Below, piece by piece: positions 43,029-52,394 of a DNA stretch of 54,814 nt. Position numbers and translations under genes: made by a program. Where the stretch lies: the NCBI RefSeq assembly GCF_001720585.1, contig NZ_MABH01000043.1, positions 1 through 54,814 on the forward strand, in the 5' to 3' direction. The stretch comes from Cereibacter johrii. GTDB taxonomy: Bacteria > Pseudomonadota > Alphaproteobacteria > Rhodobacterales > Rhodobacteraceae. The notes beneath the pieces were generated by a model. The model searched no databases. It had not been told where the DNA came from and saw only the letters and a program-made list of their open reading frames with translations. Numbering within the stretch: the first letter of the stretch is position 1; every line of letters starts with the position of its first letter.

Positions 43029-43048
43029 GCGAATGAACGTTCATTCGC
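43029..43048. promoter_or_regulatory. Perfect 20-bp palindrome, probable TetR operator
   Basis: A perfect inverted repeat centred at 43038/43039, with core ATGAACGTTCAT, a half-site typical of TetR/AcrR-type repressors. It lies 18 bp upstream of the repressor start, where it would block transcription of the whole efflux operon. Confidence 0.75.
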
Positions 43049-43209
43049 ACATAGAGAGCCGCCGGGCAAGATCAAGAGGGCGTGAGGCGCCCCCGCTTGC
43101 ATCGCCCGGCAGGCAGGCGTAGCACGAGATGGCGCATCGCCGCAGGGCTCCCGTTCGGGCATGTCCGCCGCGGCCCACCCCCCAACGCAGGATTTCCAAA
43201 GGAGCGGCC

Positions 43210-43854
43210 ATGATCCGCCTCGACATCTTCTCGGATCCCGTCTGCCCCTGGTGCTACATCGGCAAGGCGCATCTGGACCGCGCGCTCGAGACGCGCCCCG
43301 ACCATCCGTTCCTCATCGAATGGCATCCGTTCCAGCTCAATCCCGACATGCCCCCCGAGGGGATGGACCGGCGCAGCTACCTCGAGACCAAGTTCGGCGG
43401 GCGTCAGGCCGCCGTCGAGGCCTATGCCCAGGTGCAGGCCGCAGCCGAGGCGGCGGGGCTCGAGATCGACTTTGCCGCGATCGACCGCACGCCCAACACG
43501 CTCGACGCCCACCGGCTGATCCATTGGGCCGGGCTCGAGGGGCGGCAGGCGGCGGTGGTCTCCGCCCTCTTCCGCGGCTATTTCCGCGAAGGGCTCGACA
43601 TCGGCGCGCCCGAGGTGCTGGCCGACATCGCCGGGCGCTGCGGCATGGACCGGGCGCTGACGCTCAGGCTTCTTTCCTCGGATGCCGACCGCGAGGATCT
43701 GGCCGCGCGGGATGCGGATGCACGCGCCAAGGGCGTGCGGGCGGTGCCCACCTTCCTCGTCGCCCGCCGCCATGTGGTGCCCGGCGCCCAGCCGGTCGAG
43801 CTCTGGCAGCAGGTGATCGACGAACTGGCCGCAGCGAAGGGACCCGACGCATGA
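43210..43854 (+). CDS. DsbA-like FrnE family thiol oxidoreductase
   Basis: A 214-residue cytoplasmic thioredoxin-fold protein (2-hydroxychromene-2-carboxylate isomerase/FrnE group). The active site C12-P-W-C15 is at the N-terminal end of the first helix and there is no signal peptide. The cis-Pro loop is A-V-P-T-F-L. FrnE proteins have disulfide isomerase activity and help in oxidative or metal stress. GGAG lies about 6 bases before the ATG. Translationally coupled to the following exporter gene (4-bp overlap). Confidence 0.9.
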   Translation: MIRLDIFSDPVCPWCYIGKAHLDRALETRPDHPFLIEWHPFQLNPDMPPEGMDRRSYLETKFGGRQAAVEAYAQVQAAAEAAGLEIDFAAIDRTPNTLDAHRLIHWAGLEGRQAAVVSALFRGYFREGLDIGAPEVLADIAGRCGMDRALTLRLLSSDADREDLAARDADARAKGVRAVPTFLVARRHVVPGAQPVELWQQVIDELAAAKGPDA

Positions 43855-45068
43855 CCTCCTTCGCCGGCACACCCGAGAGCGGGCGGCTCTCGAAGCCCGA
43901 ATTCATCGGCATGATCGCGATGCTCTTCGCGACCGTGGCCTTTTCCATCGATTCCATGCTGCCCGCCCTGCCCCAGATCGCGGCCGAGCTGAGCCCCGAC
44001 GCGCCGAACCGCGCCCAGCTGATCCTCACGAGCTTCATCCTCGGCATGGGGATCGGCACGATCTTCGCAGGACCGCTCTCGGACCGCTTCGGGCGCAAGA
44101 AGGTCATCATGGGCGGCGCCGTCCTCTATTGCCTCGCGGCACTCTGCGCCTGGGCGGCCCCCACGCTCGAGTTCATGCTGCTTGCCCGCGTGGCAGGCGG
44201 GCTCGGCGCTGCGGCCCCGCGGGTCGTGTCGCTGGCGCTCGTCCGCGACCTCTACCGCGGGCGCGAGATGGCGCGGATCATGAGCTTCGCCATGCTGATC
44301 TTCACGCTGGTGCCGGCGGTGGCGCCGCTCCTCGGCACGGTCGTCATCGAGGCTCTGGGCTGGCGCGGCATCTTCCTGTCATTCCTGGCCTTTTCGGCCG
44401 TCTCGATCCTCTGGGTCTCCGTGCGCCAGCCCGAGACGCTTCCGCCCGAGACGCGGCGGCCCTTCTCGGTCGAGGGGCTGGTCTCGGCCTTCCGCGAGGT
44501 GCTCTCGCACCGGGTGATCCTCACCGCCATCGGCGTGCAGACGCTGGTCTTCGGCGCGCTCTTCGGCACGCTGTCGTCGACCCAGCAGATCTTCGACACG
44601 ACCTGGGGCCGGGCCGAGAGCTTCCCGCTCTGGTTCGCGGCCATCGCCCTCATGGCGGGCAGCGCGAGCCTCGTGAATGCGGCCCTCGTCATGCGGCTCG
44701 GGATGCGCTTCCTCGTGACGGTCGCGCTCGGGGTTCAGTTCCTCGTCTCGCTCGGCATGTTGGGGATGAACGCGGCCGATCTCTGGCCGGCGGCGCTGGC
44801 CTTCCCGGCCTATGTGGCCTGGACGACGGGCGTCTTCTTCACCGCGGGCCTCACGCTCGGCAACCTCAACGCGCTTGCGATGGAGCCGGTCGGCCATATC
44901 GCGGGGATGGCGGCTTCGGTCATCGGCTCGATCGCGACCGTCCTCGCGGTCTGTCTTGCCGCGCCGCTGGGTCTCGCCTTCGACGGCACGCCCGTGCCGC
45001 TCATGCTGGGCGTGGCCTGCTTTGCGGGGCTGGGCTATCTGCTGATCCGCTCGTTGCCCCGGAGCTGA
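43851..45068 (+). CDS. MFS drug exporter of the Bcr/CflA family
   Basis: A 405-residue, 12-segment major facilitator. The loop 2-3 motif G-P-L-S-D-R-F-G-R-K-K is clear; D in S-I-D-S-M-L-P-A-L-P of segment 1 is the Bcr/CflA signature. Probably exports a drug or metabolite such as sulfonamide, bicyclomycin or cysteine. Its start overlaps the FrnE-like gene stop, suggesting a joint role in thiol or drug stress. Confidence 0.9.
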   Translation: MTSFAGTPESGRLSKPEFIGMIAMLFATVAFSIDSMLPALPQIAAELSPDAPNRAQLILTSFILGMGIGTIFAGPLSDRFGRKKVIMGGAVLYCLAALCAWAAPTLEFMLLARVAGGLGAAAPRVVSLALVRDLYRGREMARIMSFAMLIFTLVPAVAPLLGTVVIEALGWRGIFLSFLAFSAVSILWVSVRQPETLPPETRRPFSVEGLVSAFREVLSHRVILTAIGVQTLVFGALFGTLSSTQQIFDTTWGRAESFPLWFAAIALMAGSASLVNAALVMRLGMRFLVTVALGVQFLVSLGMLGMNAADLWPAALAFPAYVAWTTGVFFTAGLTLGNLNALAMEPVGHIAGMAASVIGSIATVLAVCLAAPLGLAFDGTPVPLMLGVACFAGLGYLLIRSLPRS

Positions 45069-45148
45069 TGGTCCGCCACGCAGGGAGGGCCTCCGGGCCG
45101 TCCCTGCCGCTTCTCTTGAGCAGGCCGGAGGCGCGGACCGGCTCCGAC

Positions 45149-45338
45149 CGCTCTCCCGCCGCGCTGCGGTCCCCCTGCCTTCCCCCGGCTCGCCTTTGCC
45201 CGGCAGCGCGTCAGGGAGCGCGGTCTCGATCCTGCCCCTGCCTTCGCCCTACCCGCCGGACGGGCGGCCTCTGCACCACGGCGCGATAGGGATCGCGGTC
45301 TCGCTCCCGCCTCGCCTAGCCCGCCGGACGGGCGACCT
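45149..45338. repeat. Short imperfect direct repeat at the mfd 3' end
   Basis: Two copies of CGCGGTCTCG...CCCGCCGGACGGGCG (45217-45269 and 45291-45338, about 73 bp apart); a weaker third copy may lie at 45149-45214. The right copy includes the last codons and stop of mfd (A-R-P-A-G), the left copy repeats that coding tail with one base lost. This is a smaller version of the 3'-end duplication seen at 5241-5640. The 45069-45315 gap holds no gene. Confidence 0.6.
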
Positions 45339-48300
45339 TGGCGGGGGTCTTCTCCGGCTTGACCACCTTCTCGGCCAGATCGCGGGCGATGGCGAAGGCG
45401 CCCTTGATGCGTTCGGCCTCGGTCTTCCAGTCGCGCGCGAGCACGATCTTGTTGTCCTTCACCCGCGCCGTCTCGCCCTGCGCCTTGATGAAATCCACGA
45501 GCCCCGCCGGATTGGCGAACTTGTCGTTGTGGAACTGGACCGTGGCCCCGCGCGGGCCGGTCTCGAGCCGCGAGATGCCCGCGCGCTTGCACATGGCCTT
45601 GATGCGCACCACGAGGAGGAGCGTATTGACCTCCCGCGGGAGCGGCCCGAACCGGTCGATCAGCTCTGCCGCGAACCCTTCGAGCTCGACCTTGGTCGTC
45701 AGACCCGAAAGCCTGCGGTAAAGCCCCAGCCGCACGTCGAGATCGGGCACGAACTCTTCCGGGATCAGCACGGGAACGCCGAGGTTGATCTGCGGCGCCC
45801 ACTGCTCGTCGGGCTCGCTCAAGCCCTGCAGCTCGCCCGAGCGGATCTTCTGGATCGTCTCCTCCAGCATCTGCTGGTAAAGCTCGTAGCCCACCTCCTT
45901 GATATGGCCCGACTGTTCCTCGCCGAGGAGGGTCCCCGCCCCGCGCAGGTCGAGGTCGTGCGAGGCCAGATTGAAGCCCGCGCCGAGGCTGTCGAGGCTG
46001 GCCAGCAACCGCAGCCGCTTGATCGCCTGCGGCGTGAGCGGCGCGCGGGGCTTCGTCGTGAGGTAGCAATAGGCCCGCGTCTTGGCCCGGCCCACCCGGC
46101 CGCGGATCTGGTAGAGCTGGCTCAGCCCGAACATGTCGGCGCGATGGACGATCATCGTGTTGGCGGTCGGGATGTCGAGGCCCGATTCAACGATCGTCGT
46201 GGCCAGAAGCACGTCGAACTTGCCGTCGTAAAAGGCATTCATCCGCTCGTCGAGCTCGCCCGCGGCCAGCTGGCCGTGGGCCACCACATAGGAGATCTCC
46301 GGCACATGGTCGCGCAGGAAAGCCTCCATGTCCGGCAGATCCGAGAGCCGCGGGACGACGAAGAAGCTCTGCCCGCCCCGATACCGCTCGCGCAGAAGCG
46401 CCTCGCGGATCGTCACCGTGTCGAATTCCGAGACGTAGGTGCGGATCGCGAGCCGGTCCACGGGCGGCGTCGCGATGATCGACAGATCCCGCACGCCCGT
46501 GAGCGAGAGTTGCAGCGTCCGCGGGATGGGCGTCGCGGTGAGGGTCAGCACATGGACCTCGGAGCGCATCTCCTTCAGCCGCTCCTTGTGCGACACGCCG
46601 AAATGCTGCTCCTCGTCGATGATGAGGAGCCCGAGGTTCTTCAGCTTCACGCCCTTGGCCAGAAGCGCATGGGTGCCGATGCAGATATCGACCGTGCCGT
46701 CGGCGAGGCCCGCCCGCGTCTCGGCCGCCTCCCTGGCCGAGACGAAGCGCGACAGTTGACGCACCTTCATCGGAAAGCCGCGGAAGCGCTCGGCAAAGCT
46801 GCGGAAATGCTGACGGGCGAGCAGCGTGGTCGGGCAGATGACAGCCACCTGCATGCCCGCCAGCGCCGCCACGAACGCCGCCCGCATCGCGACCTCGGTC
46901 TTGCCGAAGCCCACGTCGCCCACCACGAGCCTGTCCATCGGGCTGCCGGATTCGAGATCCTTGACGACATCGGCGATGGCCGACAGCTGGTCGTCCGTCT
47001 CCTGATAGGGGAAGCGGGCCGAGAAGGCCTCCCACAGCGAATGCGGCGCCTCGAGGATCGGCGCATGGCGCAGGTGCCGCTCGGCCGCGATCCGCATGAG
47101 CCGCTCGGCGATCTCGCGGATACGCTCCTTGAGGCGGGCCTTCTTGGCCTGCCACGCCCCGCCGCCCAGCTTGTCGAGGAGCCCCTCCTCGTGCCCGTAA
47201 CGGCTCAGAAGCTCGATGTTCTCGACCGGGAGGTAGAGCTTGGCGTCCTCGGCATAGACGAGATGCAGGTAATCGTGCGGCGGCCCCGGCTTGTTCGAGG
47301 GCGGCTGCGGCACGCGCAGCGTCTCGAGCCCCATGTAGCGGCCCACGCCATGCTCGACATGCACGACCAGATCGCCGGGCGTCAGCGTATCGTGCTCGCG
47401 CAGGAAATTCTCGGCCTTCCGGCGCTTCTTCGGCTTCGAGATCAGCCGGTCGCCCAGCACATCCTGTTCCGAGATCACGGCAAGGCCCGGCGCCGTGAAG
47501 CCCTGCTCCAGCGCCCAGACCATCAGATGCGTGCCGCCGCGCCCCTCGGGCACGTCGCAGATGTCCTGAACGAGCTTCGTCCCCTGCAGGCCCGCTTCCT
47601 CGAGAAGCCCCTTCAGCCGTTCGCGCGCGCCCTCGGACCAGCTCGCGATCACCACCTGCCGATCTTCGCGCAAGGCGCGAACATGATCCACCAAGGCACC
47701 GAACAGGCTGATGTTTTCGGCCTGACGCTCGGGCGCGAAGCTGCGCCCCATCCGCCCGCCCGCGTCGAGCACGCCCGGACCCGGGCTCTGGGCCAGCGGC
47801 GAGAGCTGGATCGCCCGATGCCCCGCCACCGCCGCCTCCCAGGCGGCCTCGTCGAGATAGAGGAGATCCGGCGCGGCGGGCTTGTAGACCGTGTCGAGCC
47901 GGCCCTTGGCCGTCATCGCCTCGCGCCGCGCGTCGTACTGATCGGCGATCCCCTCCCAGCGCGAGATCCGCGCGGGCGTCACCTGATCGTCGAGCATCAC
48001 CGCCGCCTCGGGCAGATAGTCGAAGAGCGTCTCGAGCCGCTCGTGGAAGAAGGGCAGCCAGTGCTCCATCCCCTGATGCTTGCGGCCCGCCGACACGGCC
48101 TCGTAGAGCGGGTCGTCCGTCCCCGCCGCGCCGAACTCGATCCGGTAGTTCTGGCGGAAGCGGGTGATGGCGCCCTCGTCCAGCATCACCTCGGACACCG
48201 GGGCCAGTTCCACGAGGTCGAGCTTCTCGACCGTGCGCTGGGTCTCGGGGTCGAAGCGGCGCGCCCCGTCCAGCACGTCGCCGAAGAAGTCGAGCCGCAC

Positions 48301-48813
48301 CGGCCCCGCCACGCCCGGCGGGTAGATATCGACGATGCCGCCGCGGATCGCATAGTCGCCGGGCTCCGTCACCGTGTCGGTGAGCGAGAACCCCATGCGG
48401 GCGAGATAGGATCTCAGCCGTCCTTCATCCACCCGGTCGCCCACGCGGGCCGAGAAGGAGGCCGCCCGCAGAACCTCGCGCGCGGGAATGCGCTGGGTCG
48501 CGGCATTGAGCGTGGTCAGCAGCACGAAGGCGCCCGGCATCCCGTGGGCGAGCGCCGCCAGCGTCGCCATCCGCCGCGCCGAGATCTCGGGGTTGGGCGA
48601 GACCCGGTCGTAGGGCAGGCAGTCCCAGGCGGGAAGCTCCAGCACCACGGCGCGCGGCGCCATGACGGCCAGCGCCGTGCGCATGGCCTCCAGCCGCTTG
48701 TCGTCGCGCGCGACGTGAATGACAGGGGCACCGCGGTCGAGCTCTTTCGCGACCAGCCGGGCATCGTAGCCCTCGGGCGCACCGCCGAGGAGGATCCGCG
48801 TTCCGTTCTGCAT
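45316..48813 (-). CDS. mfd: Transcription-repair coupling factor Mfd
   Basis: A 1165-residue SF2 translocase that removes stalled RNA polymerase and recruits UvrA. N-terminal UvrB-like region (about 1-350), RNA polymerase interaction domain with V-H-V-E-H-G-V-G-R-Y-M-G, helicase motif I G-D-V-G-F-G-K-T-E-V-A, motif II D-E-E-Q-H-F-G-V, motif III T-A-T-P-I-P-R-T and motif VI Q-I-R-G-R-V-G-R, then the C-terminal TRCF domain. The ATG at 48813 is preferred; a GTG at 48822 is in frame with no better site. Confidence 0.96.
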   Translation of the reverse strand: MQNGTRILLGGAPEGYDARLVAKELDRGAPVIHVARDDKRLEAMRTALAVMAPRAVVLELPAWDCLPYDRVSPNPEISARRMATLAALAHGMPGAFVLLTTLNAATQRIPAREVLRAASFSARVGDRVDEGRLRSYLARMGFSLTDTVTEPGDYAIRGGIVDIYPPGVAGPVRLDFFGDVLDGARRFDPETQRTVEKLDLVELAPVSEVMLDEGAITRFRQNYRIEFGAAGTDDPLYEAVSAGRKHQGMEHWLPFFHERLETLFDYLPEAAVMLDDQVTPARISRWEGIADQYDARREAMTAKGRLDTVYKPAAPDLLYLDEAAWEAAVAGHRAIQLSPLAQSPGPGVLDAGGRMGRSFAPERQAENISLFGALVDHVRALREDRQVVIASWSEGARERLKGLLEEAGLQGTKLVQDICDVPEGRGGTHLMVWALEQGFTAPGLAVISEQDVLGDRLISKPKKRRKAENFLREHDTLTPGDLVVHVEHGVGRYMGLETLRVPQPPSNKPGPPHDYLHLVYAEDAKLYLPVENIELLSRYGHEEGLLDKLGGGAWQAKKARLKERIREIAERLMRIAAERHLRHAPILEAPHSLWEAFSARFPYQETDDQLSAIADVVKDLESGSPMDRLVVGDVGFGKTEVAMRAAFVAALAGMQVAVICPTTLLARQHFRSFAERFRGFPMKVRQLSRFVSAREAAETRAGLADGTVDICIGTHALLAKGVKLKNLGLLIIDEEQHFGVSHKERLKEMRSEVHVLTLTATPIPRTLQLSLTGVRDLSIIATPPVDRLAIRTYVSEFDTVTIREALLRERYRGGQSFFVVPRLSDLPDMEAFLRDHVPEISYVVAHGQLAAGELDERMNAFYDGKFDVLLATTIVESGLDIPTANTMIVHRADMFGLSQLYQIRGRVGRAKTRAYCYLTTKPRAPLTPQAIKRLRLLASLDSLGAGFNLASHDLDLRGAGTLLGEEQSGHIKEVGYELYQQMLEETIQKIRSGELQGLSEPDEQWAPQINLGVPVLIPEEFVPDLDVRLGLYRRLSGLTTKVELEGFAAELIDRFGPLPREVNTLLLVVRIKAMCKRAGISRLETGPRGATVQFHNDKFANPAGLVDFIKAQGETARVKDNKIVLARDWKTEAERIKGAFAIARDLAEKVVKPEKTPAKVARPAG

Positions 48814-48901
48814 GAGGCTCACTTAACAGGGCCCGCCGCCGCGTCAACGGCTTGCGTGTTGCGAGGCGGACCGGCGCGTCCGGGCCGAGGCACGGGGCCC
48901 G

Positions 48902-50564
<1,663 letters not shown>

Positions 50565-50690
50565 CCCATCGGCAGGCGGCTGCCGCGGCCGGGACGCAGC
50601 GGGCTGACAAAGGGCGAAGAACGCGATACAAGTGTCCGTCAGGGGACGAAGATCCCCGCCCCAGGGACTTGAGGCGGAATGAGGGTTTCC

Positions 50691-51248
50691 ATGGCTGATT
50701 TTTCGAGACGGGCTTTTCTCGGCACCGCCGGCGTGGCTCTGGCGCTGGTCGCAGGCTGCGCCAACGGCGTGGGCAACAACAATGCGGCGGTGATCGATGC
50801 ACGGGTGGACGCCACGCGCGACTATCTCTTCGACCGCTACCCCGGCACGCGCGACCTCGCCCGCGATGCCAAGGGCGTGCTCTACATGCCGCTCGTGACC
50901 GAGGCGGGCTTCGGCCTGGGCGGCGCCTACGGCCGCGGCGCGCTCCGCATCAATGACATCACGGTGGATTACTACTCGGCCACCCGCGCCACCATCGGCT
51001 TCCAGATCGGCGCGCAGCAATATGCCCATGCGCTCTTCTTCATGACCGAGCAGGCGCTGGCCGACTTCCGCGCCGGCACCGGCTGGGCGGTGGGTGCGGA
51101 CGTGCGCTACGCCACGCCCGATCAGGGCGCGAGCCTCGGCAAGGAAACGACCGAGATCCAGCCCGTCGTCGCGCTGGTCTTCGGCCAGTCGGGCCTGATC
51201 GCCGGAGCGACGCTCGGCGGCGTGAAATATTCGCGCATCATCCCCTGA
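50691..51248 (+). CDS. Tat-exported SYLF/YSC84 domain lipoprotein
   Basis: A 185-residue protein (from the ATG at 50691) with S-R-R-A-F-L-G as a twin-arginine signal and a lipobox L-V-A-G-C at residues about 19-23. The mature part is an SYLF domain (lipid-binding YSC84): A-K-G-V-L-Y-M-P, G-F-G-L-G-G-A-Y-G-R-G and the closing G-A-T-L-G-G-V-K-Y. Related to Bacterial_DUF and Ysc84 phosphoinositide-binding proteins; bacterial role unknown. An earlier ATG at 50679 is possible, but GAGGG is well placed for the later one. Confidence 0.8.
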   Translation: MADFSRRAFLGTAGVALALVAGCANGVGNNNAAVIDARVDATRDYLFDRYPGTRDLARDAKGVLYMPLVTEAGFGLGGAYGRGALRINDITVDYYSATRATIGFQIGAQQYAHALFFMTEQALADFRAGTGWAVGADVRYATPDQGASLGKETTEIQPVVALVFGQSGLIAGATLGGVKYSRIIP

Positions 51249-51268
51249 CGCGGCCTTCTTCGCGATCC

Positions 51269-51299
51269 GGGCCCCGGGAGCCATTCCCGGGGCCCTTTT
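51269..51299 (+). terminator. Terminator of the SYLF lipoprotein gene
   Basis: A perfect 11-bp inverted repeat (51269-51279 with 51285-51295) followed by TTTT, 20 bp after the stop. Confidence 0.85.
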
Positions 51300-51451
51300 C
51301 ATGCGGGCATGCCGACCTTTGGCCTTGGCGCCCGGCGAGCCGGTCCGCGCGGGTAGCCCCATGCGGGATCAAGGGAGGGAGCGCCCGACCGCGCGACCGA
51401 GGTGCAGCTGTCGGGGGCCTTCCGGTTGCGGATTGCGGGCGGCAGCCCGTC

Positions 51452-52318
51452 TCAGCGCGTCAGGCGCTTGATGAGCGCGGAGGTGTCCCAGCGCCCGCCG
51501 CCCATCTGCTGGACCTCCTTGTAGAACTGGTCCACAAGCGCCGTCACCGGCAGGCTCGCCCCCACCTCGTCGGCGGTCCTGAGGCAGATGCCCAGATCCT
51601 TGCGCATCCAGTCCACGGCGAATCCGTAGTCGAACTTGCCGTCGAGCATCGAGCCATGCCGGTTGGCCATCTGCCAGCTGCCGGCAGCGCCCTGACTGAT
51701 GACCTCGACCACGGCCTTGCCATCCATGCCCGCCTTCTCGCCGAAGGCCAGCGCCTCGGCCAGCCCCTGCACCAGCCCCGCGATGCAGATCTGGTTCATC
51801 ATCTTGGCGATCTGGCCCGAGCCGCTGTCGCCGAGCCTGCGGCAGATCCGGGCATAGGCCGCCATCACCGGCTCGGCCGCTGCGTAATGCGCCTCCGAGC
51901 CGCCGCACATGATCGACAGGACGCCGTTCTCGGCCCCCGCCTGCCCGCCCGAAACCGGCGCATCGACGAAGCCCAGACCAAGCCCGTCTGCCTCGGCCGC
52001 AAGTTCGCGCGTGACCTGCGCCGAGACGGTGGTGTGATCGACGAAGATCGCGCCCCGCTCCATGCCGGCGAAGGCGCCGCTCGCGCCACGGCAGATCGAG
52101 CGCAGGTCGTCGTCGTTGCCCACGCAGGCCATCACGAATGCGGCACCCGCCACGGCCTCGGCCGGCGTGGCGGCCGCGCGTCCGCCATGCTGCGCGACCC
52201 AGGCCTCGGCCTTGGCGGGGCTGCGATTGTAGACCGTCACCTCGTGCCCCTTGGCCGCGAGATGCCCCGCCATCGGGAAGCCCATGACCCCCAGTCCCAG
52301 AAATGCCAGCTTGGCCAT
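51452..52318 (-). CDS. Beta-hydroxyacid dehydrogenase (3-hydroxyisobutyrate dehydrogenase-like)
   Basis: A 288-residue NAD(P)-dependent dehydrogenase. The Rossmann start F-L-G-L-G-V-M-G-F-P-M-A, F-V-D-A-P-V-S-G-G (substrate motif) and the catalytic Lys in I-A-K-M-M-N-Q are all present. The group includes 3-hydroxyisobutyrate dehydrogenase, tartronate semialdehyde reductase and gamma-hydroxybutyrate enzymes; sequence alone does not decide. GGAAGATC lies before the ATG at 52318. Divergent from the penicillin acylase-type gene. Confidence 0.88.
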   Translation of the reverse strand: MAKLAFLGLGVMGFPMAGHLAAKGHEVTVYNRSPAKAEAWVAQHGGRAAATPAEAVAGAAFVMACVGNDDDLRSICRGASGAFAGMERGAIFVDHTTVSAQVTRELAAEADGLGLGFVDAPVSGGQAGAENGVLSIMCGGSEAHYAAAEPVMAAYARICRRLGDSGSGQIAKMMNQICIAGLVQGLAEALAFGEKAGMDGKAVVEVISQGAAGSWQMANRHGSMLDGKFDYGFAVDWMRKDLGICLRTADEVGASLPVTALVDQFYKEVQQMGGGRWDTSALIKRLTR

Positions 52319-52394
52319 GATCTTCCTCCCGATTGCCGTCATGTCACGGATCGACTAGGAACCATTCCGACCTCTCGCGTCAAGGACGGGCCCC

